Assembly (NCBI GenBank): GCA_046348545.1
Contig: JAXMEB010000002.1
Location: 434,001-498,000, forward strand
Reading direction: 5' to 3'
Length of the DNA: 64,000 nt
From: JAXMEB01 sp046348545
Lineage (GTDB): Bacteria; Pseudomonadota; Gammaproteobacteria; Berkiellales; Berkiellaceae
Shown here one piece after another: positions 1-8,868 of this stretch (positions within the stretch are counted from its first letter, which is position 1; the number at the start of each line of letters is the position of its first letter). A program made the position numbers and the translations under genes. The notes beneath the pieces were generated by a model, which saw only the letters and a program-made list of their open reading frames with translations, did not search any database and was not told the DNA's origin.

Positions 1-156
1 ATTCCGTTAGCACTGAAGGGGGTTCGATATCGAGCGTGGAGTGCGAATCGTCTATTGCAGTTCAATGTACTGGTTTATGGATTAGGCGGAGTCATTATCC
101 CATTCTTAGGCATCAAATGCATTGATATGTTTGTCTCAAGATTGTCATGGATTTAA
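1..156 (+). CDS. kdpB: KdpB potassium-transporting P-type ATPase, C-terminal end (partial)
   Basis: The window opens inside this gene; the last 51 codons are present and end in TAA. The translation contains LALKGVRYRAWSA, LVYGLGGVIIPFLGIK and a final hydrophobic helix, matching the end of KdpB, the ATP-hydrolysing subunit of the high-affinity K+ uptake complex KdpFABC in the inner membrane. It is followed 4 bp later by kdpC in the usual order. The upstream part lies outside the window. Confidence 0.93.
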   Translation: MPLALKGVRYRAWSANRLLQFNVLVYGLGGVIIPFLGIKCIDMFVSRLSWI

Positions 157-160
157 CATC

Positions 161-766
161 ATGAAGCATAAATTCTTCCAAGAGTATATTAGAGTGAGTA
201 TTATTTCAATTTTATTCCTAACAGGACTTTGTGGCCTAGCATATCCTATGTTAATTACAAGTATATTAGCTGTTTTTTTTGAGTATGAAGCACAGGGTAG
301 CTTCATTAAACAAGAAGAGCAACTTAGAGGTTCTGTATTATTAGGTCAATTGTTCTCAAGTCAACAATATTTTTGGACTCGGCCTTCAGCAACTGGGGGG
401 CATCCATATGATGCTGCTATATCGAGTGGTTCAAACTTGGGACCGAGCAATCCATCATTATTAGATGCTGTGAATGAGCGTATTAGAGTACTTCAATCTG
501 TACACAGTGAGGCATTACAAATACCTATTGATCTTGTAACAGCGTCTGGTAGTGGACTTGATCCCGATATTTCAATAGCCTCAGCTATTTATCAAAGCAA
601 ACGTGTCGCCACTGCAAGACAAATGGAACATGCTGAAGTCCTAAAGCTGATAGAAGCCGTTCAAAAGAAGAGACAATTTAAATTGCTGGGCGAGCCGAGA
701 GTAAATGTAGTCTCCCTGAACCTTGAATTAGATAAACAGGATCTTTTAATGCATGAACCAGGATAG
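161..766 (+). CDS. kdpC: KdpC, K+-transporting ATPase subunit C
   Basis: 201 aa, the usual KdpC size. It has a single N-terminal membrane helix (about residues 10-37) and then a periplasmic domain with the family motif FWTRPSATGG near residue 70 and a conserved LDPDIS segment further on. KdpC is the single-span subunit thought to stabilise the KdpFABC pump. The ATG at 161 is preferred over one at 122, which would overlap kdpB. The 3' end overlaps kdpD by 14 bp, indicating one operon and translational coupling. Confidence 0.95.
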   Translation: MKHKFFQEYIRVSIISILFLTGLCGLAYPMLITSILAVFFEYEAQGSFIKQEEQLRGSVLLGQLFSSQQYFWTRPSATGGHPYDAAISSGSNLGPSNPSLLDAVNERIRVLQSVHSEALQIPIDLVTASGSGLDPDISIASAIYQSKRVATARQMEHAEVLKLIEAVQKKRQFKLLGEPRVNVVSLNLELDKQDLLMHEPG

Positions 767-2699
767 ACCTAATCCAGATCAGCTATTGAAACAAGTTACA
801 GTTGAGATAAAAAAGGTAAGTCAAGGAAAGTTGACAATATTCTTTGGAGCTTGTGCGGGCGTTGGAAAAACATATGCTATGCTACAGGCAGCTCACCAAG
901 AGATTGATGAAAACGTAGATGTGGTAGCCGGTGTAATTGAAGGGCATGGAAGACTAGAAACAATTAAATTAATAGAAAAATTGTGTGTTCTACCACTCAA
1001 AGAAGTTCAATATCAGGGTGTTACTTTGAAGGAATTCGATCTGGATGCGGCTATTATTAGGAATCCTAGAATTATTCTAATTGATGAACTAGCACATACT
1101 AATGCGCCAGGTTCCAGACACCCTAAACGTTGGCAAGACGTCGAGGAATTATTGAATTGTGGGATTAATGTTTTCACGACGCTCAATGTCCAGCATCTTG
1201 AAAGTTTGAACGATATTGTTGCAAACTTTACTGGCGTTCGGGTTAAAGAGACCATACCAGATTCAATATTTGACGAAGCTGATGAGATTCATCTAGTAGA
1301 TGTACCCTCTGAATTAATCTTAGAGAGATTGGACGAAGGGAAGGTTTATTTAGGAGATTTTGCAAAGAGGCGTGCTGCACAGAATTTTTTTAAAATTGAG
1401 AACTTGATTGTACTAAGAGAAATAGCGCTAAGACGTACAGCTGAACGGGTAGATGCTTTAAGAGATGTTTATAAAAAATATCAAAGCAAGGACAGCCGTC
1501 AAATCGGTGATAAAATTCTAGTTTGTGTCGGCCAAAATAGCGTTGCTTCTAAGCTAATCCGAACTGCCAAACAAATGGCTTCCAAGTTAAAAGCAGATTG
1601 GGCAGCTGTTTATGTAGAGAATGAGCAGCATTATAACTTATCGAAAGATGAGCAATTTCAGATCGAAAAAAATCTGCAACTTGCCAATCAAATGGGAGGG
1701 GAATCTTTTGTATTACAGGAAGTTGATCCCGTAGAAGCGATTTTAGGATTTGCGCGCGATCATGGTTATACACAAATCCTGATTGGTCGCTCTTCAAAGC
1801 CTAAGTGGCGGCGTAAGTTTTTCGGTTCTCTAACAGGTCGATTAATCGAGAACTCAGAATCAATAGATGTCATCGTTGTCAATGATAGTGCAGAACGAAA
1901 ACAAATAAAGCGTTCTAAACTGCCCATTCCGTGGCTTACTTACCTTAATGCAAGTATGATTCTTATTTTTTGTACGGTGTTAGGTTTTCCCTTTAAGGAG
2001 ATTTTAGAGCCTGAGAATTTAGTGATGTTATATATGGTCAGCGTTGTGATTGTATCCATCATTTATGGGCGTGGCCCAGGGATCTTTTCTGCAGTTTTAA
2101 GCGTATTAGGTTACAATTTCCTTTTTACATTGCCTATTTTGAGCTTAGAGGTGTATCGATTTCAAGACATCATTACACTTTGCATTTTTCTGTTGACAAC
2201 TCTTGTTATTAGTGCGCAAACATCAAAACTAAGTGTCCAGAATATTTATACCAAGCAGCGACAGAAATTCACTACGGATTTATTTACTTTAAGCCAAAAG
2301 TTAATTGCGGTCCATGGTAAGTCGAAAGTGATGAAAGTCATTGCTGCCCATATCCAAGAGTATTTTCAATGTGCTACAACCATTTGGACGCCAAATGAAG
2401 TTGGTGTTTTAGTGCTTGCTTCGCATCCCGATCAAAAGCCTGAAGTCAAGGAAGAAAGTGTTGCACGCTGGACTTTCAAGCATCATCAACCTGCAGGTAT
2501 TGGGACGGATACGATGCCAAGCGCCAGAGGGTATTATTTACCGTTAACAGATGGCACCCATGTCATTGGGGTGCTTGGTATCATCCCCAAAGATCCGGCT
2601 AAACAATTTAATCTTGAAGAGGAAATGATGCTGGAAGCCATAGCCATACAAGCAACAGCAGCCTTGGAAAGAGTTAAGCACCATCAAAGTGACGTTTAA
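753..2699 (+). CDS. kdpD: KdpD-like osmosensor protein lacking the histidine kinase domain
   Basis: 648 aa, against roughly 890 for a full KdpD. Domain order: N-terminal KdpD ATP-binding domain with Walker A GACAGVGKT (residues 32-40) and Walker B IILIDELAHTN (about 107-117); a universal-stress-protein-like domain (about 250-375); a cluster of membrane helices (about 395-490); and a GAF-like domain (about 510-640). The protein ends at ALERVKHHQSDV. The phosphoacceptor-His and HATPase domains that should follow are absent, and the next 190 bp show no recognisable kinase sequence in any frame. No kdpE follows. It could be a deletion product or a kinase-free regulator; KdpD-like proteins without kinase domains are known in some bacteria. 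Confidence 0.88.
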   Translation: MNQDRPNPDQLLKQVTVEIKKVSQGKLTIFFGACAGVGKTYAMLQAAHQEIDENVDVVAGVIEGHGRLETIKLIEKLCVLPLKEVQYQGVTLKEFDLDAAIIRNPRIILIDELAHTNAPGSRHPKRWQDVEELLNCGINVFTTLNVQHLESLNDIVANFTGVRVKETIPDSIFDEADEIHLVDVPSELILERLDEGKVYLGDFAKRRAAQNFFKIENLIVLREIALRRTAERVDALRDVYKKYQSKDSRQIGDKILVCVGQNSVASKLIRTAKQMASKLKADWAAVYVENEQHYNLSKDEQFQIEKNLQLANQMGGESFVLQEVDPVEAILGFARDHGYTQILIGRSSKPKWRRKFFGSLTGRLIENSESIDVIVVNDSAERKQIKRSKLPIPWLTYLNASMILIFCTVLGFPFKEILEPENLVMLYMVSVVIVSIIYGRGPGIFSAVLSVLGYNFLFTLPILSLEVYRFQDIITLCIFLLTTLVISAQTSKLSVQNIYTKQRQKFTTDLFTLSQKLIAVHGKSKVMKVIAAHIQEYFQCATTIWTPNEVGVLVLASHPDQKPEVKEESVARWTFKHHQPAGIGTDTMPSARGYYLPLTDGTHVIGVLGIIPKDPAKQFNLEEEMMLEAIAIQATAALERVKHHQSDV

Positions 2700-2895
2700 C
2701 GACATCCGCAATTTATTTCTCGAATGTAGGATATAATGATGTACTTGGCGGCACTTAGTCTACTGCCTGACCAAATTGAGAACTTTCAGGGTCATATCTT
2801 TCAAAAATATTTAGTATTGAGGTCTAACTCGCTTATTAGGTATTTTCTAGATAAGCGGCATATCATGTGTTTGGAAATCATAGTTTAGGAAATCG

Positions 2896-4062
2896 ATGGT
2901 GAAACAAATTAAAATCCTCGTATCGGGAGTTGGTATAGCAGGTCCTGCTCTCTGTTATTGGCTAAAGCGATTTGGCTTTTCCCCCACCATCATAGAAAAA
3001 TCACCAGCAATCAGATTGGGAGGTCAGGCGTTAGACGTTCGCGGTGTTGCAACTAAGATTGCTAGGAAAATGGGTATTTATGAAAAAATTTGTGAGATGC
3101 GCACTCAGATTGAAGTGGGACGATATGTTGATACAGCAGGCAAAACTTTACATGAGGTACACGGCGAAAAATTTGGTTTTCGGCAAGATGATGAGGTTGA
3201 AATCTTGCGTGGCGATTTGGTTAACATTTTAATGAACAGTGTTTCAACTGTTACTTGTCGCTTCAATCAATGGATAACTAGGTTGGATCAAACTGAAAAT
3301 AACATTGTTGTTGATTTTAATGATGGAACCAGCGAACAATATGATGTGGTTATAGGAGCAGATGGCATCTATTCAGGCGTTCGAAAAATGATATTTCATG
3401 AAAATGAATATCAATTATTCAACCTGGGATCATATCTGAGTACATTTACTATTCCAAATTATCTGAATTTAAATCGAACGGAATTAGTTTGCGAGGCCAA
3501 TGGCAAGCTGTTAACCATTAATAGTGATAAAGACCCTTCGAGCGCACGAGCTGGTTTTATGTTTCGCTCAGACCATGTTTTAAAGAATAATCGTGATGAA
3601 AGTGAACAAAAAATTTTTTTGCGCGAAACATTTAAAGAATTTGGTTGGGAATCACAAGAAGTCTTAAAGTTAATGACAAATAGTCATGATTTTTATTTTG
3701 ATAGCATCACTCAAGTCAAAATGAATAAATGGTACAAAGGTAGGGTGGCATTGATTGGGGATGCTGGGTACTGCGCTTCGCCACTTTCTGGTCAGGGAAA
3801 CAATCTTGCTTTTGTTGGTGCATATGTTCTAGCAGGTGAATTAAAAGTGGCTAAAGGCAATTATATAGAGGCTTTTAAGCGATATCATGAATTATTAAAA
3901 CCATTTGTGGATGCCAACCAGCAATTTGGGGTTTGGGTGAGCGAATCATATCTCCTTAAACAAGACGAATCAGTAAAGAAGGTTGCTGAAGAACGAAACA
4001 ATAAAATACTCAGCATGATGAAAACCGTATCGAATGCGATCACACTGCCGGAGTATGATTAA
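2896..4062 (+). CDS. FAD-dependent monooxygenase (PHBH/TetX-like)
   Basis: 388 aa flavoprotein of the aromatic-ring hydroxylase/TetX-like group. Visible signatures: the FAD dinucleotide-binding GxGxxG (VSGVGIAGPALCYWL, residues 8-22), the middle DG motif (GADGIYSGVR, around 155) and the second FAD motif (LIGDAGYCASPLSGQG, around 290). These enzymes use NAD(P)H and O2 to hydroxylate small aromatics or antibiotics; the substrate cannot be read from sequence. It stands alone, about 195 bp after kdpD, with no partner gene. Confidence 0.85.
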   Translation: MVKQIKILVSGVGIAGPALCYWLKRFGFSPTIIEKSPAIRLGGQALDVRGVATKIARKMGIYEKICEMRTQIEVGRYVDTAGKTLHEVHGEKFGFRQDDEVEILRGDLVNILMNSVSTVTCRFNQWITRLDQTENNIVVDFNDGTSEQYDVVIGADGIYSGVRKMIFHENEYQLFNLGSYLSTFTIPNYLNLNRTELVCEANGKLLTINSDKDPSSARAGFMFRSDHVLKNNRDESEQKIFLRETFKEFGWESQEVLKLMTNSHDFYFDSITQVKMNKWYKGRVALIGDAGYCASPLSGQGNNLAFVGAYVLAGELKVAKGNYIEAFKRYHELLKPFVDANQQFGVWVSESYLLKQDESVKKVAEERNNKILSMMKTVSNAITLPEYD

Positions 4063-4393
4063 CTAACGAAAAATCCAAAATTAGATGAAAAACTGACTTA
4101 AGTGGTAAACTGTCTTGCGGCAAATTAGAAGCTATCATCACCTCAAATCCTGTGGTGATGATTATAGTGCACCGACGGAAAGCTCTCACAATTATGTAGT
4201 TTGCATCGAGTTGTAGCTAGCAGAAAATCTCGCTTGCACGAAGTATTGTGGTAGGATATTTGAGGCTAAAAAAAACCCCAGGTTCATCACTGACCGGAGT
4301 CAGGAGAGGAATAGCCCAGGGACTGTGTCATTAAAATAACAGACTGATGATTTTCTAAATTAGCTTGTAACACAGTTAAGTGCCTACTTAATT
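4063..4393. other. Intergenic region with one hairpin
   Basis: No gene seen. It contains a 9-bp inverted repeat, ATCATCACC (4134-4142) with GGTGATGAT (4154-4162), about 70 bp after the monooxygenase stop, which could be a weak terminator although no T-run follows. Near 4270 a run of A/T (T-run on the minus strand) lies past tRNA-Asn and might end its transcription, but I could not find a clean stem before it. Confidence 0.5.
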
Positions 4394-4469
<76 letters not shown>

Positions 4470-4504
4470 ATGAGGCAGGATACTACTTATCCTGCCGTCT
4501 AAAG

Positions 4505-5695
4505 TCAACTCTTTTGAACAACTTGTTCGAGACGTGCGAGGGCCTTCTCCAGATTTTCTTGGCTCGTTGCGTAGGATAATCTCAAATAACCTTCAGCACC
4601 GAACGCAGAACCTGGTACCAAGGCAATACCACCTTCTTGTAGCAGATATTCTGCGAACTCCACATCGTTTCTCACAGATGCTATGCGGTCAATAAGTGGT
4701 TGCACATTGAAGAACGCGTAGAAAGTGCCATCGCAAGGTAAGCATCGGATACCATCAATCGTGTTCAATTTTTCTACAACGTAGTCGTGTCGCTTTTTGA
4801 AGGCCGCAACCATTTTTTGAGTCTGCTCAAGCCCACCCTTTAAAGCTGCTTCAGCGGCAGCCTGTGAAATTGAACAAGCATTGGAGGTACTTTGGCCTTG
4901 AATATTTTTCATGGCCTTGATGAGGCTCACAGGGCCGCCAGCATAACCGATACGCCAACCAGTCATAGAGTAAGCCTTTGACACACCACTGAGTACCACG
5001 GTTCTATCATAGAGCTCAGGGCAGGCCATGACGATGTTACTGAAGGGCTCCGTTGTCCAAAGCACATGCTCGTACATATCATCGGTTGCGATTAAAATAT
5101 TTGGGTGATTAACTAAAACATCTCCCAGTGCTTTTAGCTCTTTTTTGGTATAAGCCATGCCTGTTGGGTTCGATGGGCTGTTGATGAAGAAAAGCCGAGT
5201 TTGAGGAGTGATGGCGGCTTCAAGTTGTTCAGCTGTGATTTTAAAGCGCTGTGCTTCAGTGGTCTGAACGATCACCGGCTTGCCCCCTGCGAGCAATGTC
5301 ATATCGGTATATGAGACCCAGAAGGGGGCGGGGATAATCACTTCATCGCCGTCATTAATGAAAGCTTGTAGCATATTAAAAATGCATTGCTTCCCACCAT
5401 TGGAAACCAGAATTTGATCGGGCGTATAGTGAAGGCCATTGAAAGACTGGAACTTATCAATGATCGCTTGCTTTAGGCTCGGCGTACCATCTTCGGGAGT
5501 GTATTTTGTTTTGCCCATTTTAATCGCTTCGATAGCCGCAGCCTTGATATGCTCCGGGGTATCAAAGTCAGGCTCGCCAGCACCCAGCCCAATCACATCT
5601 TTGCCTGCAGCACGAAGCTGAGCGGCACGCGCGGTGACAGCCAAGGTAGGGGAGGGCTTAATGCGTTGAACGCGTTCCGAGAGACGAATAGCCAT
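4505..5695 (-). CDS. aspC: Class I/II aminotransferase, aspartate aminotransferase type
   Basis: 396 aa PLP enzyme. Signatures: GLGAGEPDFDTP near residue 37, NSPSNPTG near 170, and the PLP-lysine motif SGVSKAYSMTGWRIGYAGG near 235, with a conserved C-terminal Arg region (LRLSYATS). It converts aspartate plus 2-oxoglutarate to oxaloacetate and glutamate in the cytoplasm. The sequence resembles the Bacillus/Thermus AspB-like group (Ib) more than E. coli AspC, so the gene symbol is by function only. It is divergent from uvrB across about 90 bp. Confidence 0.88.
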   Translation of the reverse strand: MAIRLSERVQRIKPSPTLAVTARAAQLRAAGKDVIGLGAGEPDFDTPEHIKAAAIEAIKMGKTKYTPEDGTPSLKQAIIDKFQSFNGLHYTPDQILVSNGGKQCIFNMLQAFINDGDEVIIPAPFWVSYTDMTLLAGGKPVIVQTTEAQRFKITAEQLEAAITPQTRLFFINSPSNPTGMAYTKKELKALGDVLVNHPNILIATDDMYEHVLWTTEPFSNIVMACPELYDRTVVLSGVSKAYSMTGWRIGYAGGPVSLIKAMKNIQGQSTSNACSISQAAAEAALKGGLEQTQKMVAAFKKRHDYVVEKLNTIDGIRCLPCDGTFYAFFNVQPLIDRIASVRNDVEFAEYLLQEGGIALVPGSAFGAEGYLRLSYATSQENLEKALARLEQVVQKS

Positions 5696-5782
5696 AAGTT
5701 ACAAACCTCACTACTTGTTACGTGAATATTTTGACTGGATATCTTATACTAAAACGTTCATTTTTGCGTGTTGGAACCCCTC

Positions 5783-7837
5783 ATGAAACAACGTTTCGTC
5801 TTAAAAGCAGACTTTCAGCCCAGTGGCGATCAGCCGGCAGCCATCAAAGCCCTTATCGCAGGACTAGATGCCGGAGAAATGCATCAAACGCTCTTGGGGG
5901 TGACGGGCTCAGGTAAGACGTTTACCATTGCCAACGTCCTGCAACAGGTTCAACGGCCTGCACTCATTATGGCACCGAATAAAACCTTGGCAGCCCAATT
6001 GTATGGGGAGATGCGAAACTTCTTCCCCAATAATGCCGTTGAATATTTTGTGTCTTACTATGATTACTATCAACCAGAAGCATATGTGCCGGCTTCCGAT
6101 ACCTATATCGAAAAAGATGCGGCTATCAATGAACATATTGAACAGATGCGACTTTCAGCGACTAAAGCGCTTTTAGAACGGAGTGATGCCATCATTGTCG
6201 CAACGGTTTCTGCCATTTATGGTTTGGGTGATCCTGAGTCGTATACCAAAATGCTATTACACATGAGCCGTGGTGAAGTTATCGATCAGCGTAAAATTTT
6301 AAGGCAATTGGTCGCGCTTCAATACACACGAAATGATGTGGATCTACATCGCGGAACTTATCGAGTAAGGGGTGATGTGATCGATATATTTCCAGCAGAT
6401 TCTGATAAATTAGCCGTGCGAATTGGGCTCTTTGGTGATGAAATTGATCAGATTGTTTGGTTCGATCCGTTGACGGGCGAATTATTAGATAATGTGCCAC
6501 GCGTTAGTATTTATCCCAAGAGTCATTATGTCACCCCAAGAGAGCAAGTTTTAAAAGCGGTTGATAATATAAAAATTGAACTTAAAGAACGTTTAGCCCA
6601 TCTGCGAGATACCAATCAATTAGTTGAAGCACAACGTTTAGAACAACGTACATTGTATGATATTGAGATGATGCTAGAGTTAGGGTATTGCACAGGGATT
6701 GAAAACTACTCACGGCATTTGACCAATCGCTCACCTGGTGAATCACCACCAACCTTGATAGATTATTTACCCAAAAATGCGATTGTTGTGCTTGATGAAT
6801 CGCATGTTACCGTGCCTCAGATTGGTGCCATGTACAAGGGCGATAGAGCACGTAAAGAGACACTCGTTCAGTATGGTTTTCGCTTACCATCAGCATTAGA
6901 CAATAGACCGCTCACTTTTGAAGAATTTTATTCATGTTGTCCTCAGACGATCTATGTGTCAGCTACACCGGGTGATTATGAATTAGAAAAATCGACTAAA
7001 CCGATTGAGCAGGTCGTACGCCCGACTGGACTTTTAGATCCAACTGTCGAGGTTCGACCCGTAGGTACGCAAGTCGATGATCTTTTGTCAGAGATTAATC
7101 GTTGTGTAGCGCGAGGCGCTAGAGTATTGGTCACCACCTTAACTAAGCGGATGTCCGAAGACTTATGTGAATACTTGGCAGAGCATCAGGTGAAAGTTCG
7201 ATATTTACATTCTGATATTGAAACGGTAGAGCGTGTAGAGATTATTCGTGATTTGAGACTAGGCATCTTTGATGTGTTGGTGGGTATTAACTTGCTCAGA
7301 GAAGGTTTAGATATGCCTGAAGTTGAGTTGGTTGCAATTTTAGATGCCGATAAAGAAGGCTTTTTGCGATCGACCCGTTCATTAATTCAAACCATAGGAC
7401 GCGCCGCGCGCAATTCGAATGCACATGCCATACTCTATGCCGATAAGATTACTAAAAGTATGAAGCTGGCCATGCAAGAAACCGAACGTCGTCGTGAAAA
7501 ACAACAGGCATACAATCAGATACACGGTCTGACGCCAGCAACCATTATTAAACCGATTGCAGATATTATGGAAGGTGCGCGAGTTGTTGAAAACAAACGT
7601 GGTAAACAGCGTCAAGCCACACAACGCAAGGGTCCAGATTTGCCAGAGCTTGCTGAAATGCAGGAAATTAGCAAAGCATTTGACCGCTATACATCCAAAG
7701 AAATTTCAAAAAAACTAAAAATTTGGGAAGATAAGATGTATGACTACGCTCACAATTTATGCTTTGAGCAAGCGGCTGCTATTCGAGATGGGTTAAAGAC
7801 ATTCAATGAGCAGTTATTGATTAATCATCGTGCCTAA
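5783..7837 (+). CDS. uvrB: UvrB, excinuclease ABC subunit B
   Basis: 684 aa. Walker A GVTGSGKTFTIANV near residue 40; the DNA-gripping beta-hairpin region YYDYYQPEAYVP near 95; helicase motifs DESHVT and VLDADKEGF; QTIGRAARN near the end of the helicase core; and a C-terminal UVR domain (final 40 residues) that contacts UvrC. UvrB loads onto damaged DNA with UvrA and positions UvrC for incision. The ATG at 5783 aligns with the family N-terminus (FxPSGDQPxAI); a GTG at 5768 is an alternative. It ends convergently, overlapping the next gene by 4 bp. Confidence 0.97.
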   Translation: MKQRFVLKADFQPSGDQPAAIKALIAGLDAGEMHQTLLGVTGSGKTFTIANVLQQVQRPALIMAPNKTLAAQLYGEMRNFFPNNAVEYFVSYYDYYQPEAYVPASDTYIEKDAAINEHIEQMRLSATKALLERSDAIIVATVSAIYGLGDPESYTKMLLHMSRGEVIDQRKILRQLVALQYTRNDVDLHRGTYRVRGDVIDIFPADSDKLAVRIGLFGDEIDQIVWFDPLTGELLDNVPRVSIYPKSHYVTPREQVLKAVDNIKIELKERLAHLRDTNQLVEAQRLEQRTLYDIEMMLELGYCTGIENYSRHLTNRSPGESPPTLIDYLPKNAIVVLDESHVTVPQIGAMYKGDRARKETLVQYGFRLPSALDNRPLTFEEFYSCCPQTIYVSATPGDYELEKSTKPIEQVVRPTGLLDPTVEVRPVGTQVDDLLSEINRCVARGARVLVTTLTKRMSEDLCEYLAEHQVKVRYLHSDIETVERVEIIRDLRLGIFDVLVGINLLREGLDMPEVELVAILDADKEGFLRSTRSLIQTIGRAARNSNAHAILYADKITKSMKLAMQETERRREKQQAYNQIHGLTPATIIKPIADIMEGARVVENKRGKQRQATQRKGPDLPELAEMQEISKAFDRYTSKEISKKLKIWEDKMYDYAHNLCFEQAAAIRDGLKTFNEQLLINHRA

Positions 7838-8553
7838 AGCAAAATATGTTTTAGGCTATCAACAAATTGTTCTGGCTTAGATAAAAATGGTGAATGATCA
7901 GCGCTCAAATCTAGAATAGTTTGAATATTCGTTTTTTCAATCATTTTTTGTTGATCGACCAATAAAATAGCTTGATCATTCAAGCATCGAATGTAAGCCT
8001 TAGGCACTTGTCCAAAGTGTTCGGTACTCAGCTGTACTGGAGTTGTAAAGGCTTTTAATGGTTCGGGTATTAATCTATGGAGTGCAGATTCTGCATCAGC
8101 TCGATCGCAAAAGTTATAAAATAAATCACGTGTTCTTTGAGAATGATAAATACTTATTCTATTTTGAAGGGGGCAAACATCTAGCTCGGTCGAAATGCCT
8201 GGTGTTTTGATTTTGGAGGTCATGTCAAACAAGGATTCACCTGATATGGGAATAAATGCAGCCACATAAATCAGTTGTGCGATCTGGTCTGAGCGATTTT
8301 CAGCTACTTGGGAAATCGTTAAGCCAGCTAGGCTATGTCCCACAAGGATAATAGGCCCGTCTAATGTGTCGATATAATCCTGAATATAGTTTACATAATC
8401 GTTTAAGCTGATTTTTTGGTACGCTCGGGATAGCTCAAATACACGTCCAGGCATATCAAGTGCATGAACTTGGGCAAACTCCTTTAAAGAAGAGATAACA
8501 GGATCCCAGCAAGTAGCATCATGCCATGCACCATGAACGAAAATGAGATTCAT
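7834..8553 (-). CDS. Alpha/beta hydrolase, esterase-like
   Basis: 239 aa single-domain alpha/beta hydrolase. The oxyanion segment is FVHGAWHDATCW (residues 5-16), the nucleophile elbow GHSLAG (Ser about 92) and the catalytic His is in DLSADHSPFLSKPE near the C-terminus. The layout resembles the methyl-esterase/hydroxynitrile-lyase group. Cytoplasmic (no signal peptide); the substrate is unknown. Confidence 0.8.
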   Translation of the reverse strand: MNLIFVHGAWHDATCWDPVISSLKEFAQVHALDMPGRVFELSRAYQKISLNDYVNYIQDYIDTLDGPIILVGHSLAGLTISQVAENRSDQIAQLIYVAAFIPISGESLFDMTSKIKTPGISTELDVCPLQNRISIYHSQRTRDLFYNFCDRADAESALHRLIPEPLKAFTTPVQLSTEHFGQVPKAYIRCLNDQAILLVDQQKMIEKTNIQTILDLSADHSPFLSKPEQFVDSLKHILL

Positions 8554-8695
8554 CAGGACTAGAGCTCGTTGAATTTTAAAAGGCTAGCATAATGGATTTC
8601 ACAAGTTTTGCAAACGCAAAATGTGTCATTTAACTTTATTTTTAATCTGGATCTTGCATGAATCTGCAACCAATGGTAAATTCTGGCCTCACTGT

Positions 8696-8770
8696 AGGCG
8701 CGTAGCTCAGTGGTAGAGCACCACCTTGACATGGTGGTGGTCGGTGGTTCGATCCCACTCGCGCCTACCA
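8696..8770 (+). tRNA. tRNA-Val (anticodon GAC)
   Basis: Acceptor AGGCGCG pairs with CGCGCCT, D-arm TAGCTCAGTGGTAGAGC, anticodon stem ACCACCTTGACATGGTGG with GAC, T-arm GGTGGTTCGATCCC, discriminator A and encoded CCA. Its last 20 nt (8751-8770) are repeated downstream at 14943, 26660 and partly at 26805, marking it as the attachment gene for the two islands that follow. Confidence 0.96.
8751..8770 (+). repeat. attL core: 3' end of tRNA-Val
   Basis: GATCCCACTCGCGCCTACCA, the T-arm and acceptor 3' strand of tRNA-Val. An identical 20-mer occurs at 14943-14962, a 19-mer at 26660-26678 and a 13-nt part at 26805-26817. Tyrosine-integrase elements typically recombine at such tRNA 3' ends and leave the gene intact on one side. 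Confidence 0.9.
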
Positions 8771-8868
8771 ACTTTACTGTAAGTATTTGAAGCATCTGAA
8801 GAAAAAATCAACTGCTCTTGAAGTAACCCATTACAGGGACACTTTAGCGGTACACTTCAGAGGTTTTC

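Noticed and set aside
8559..8795. Minus-strand reading frame covering tRNA-Val
   Set aside because: It reads through the tRNA gene and its flanks with no protein signature.
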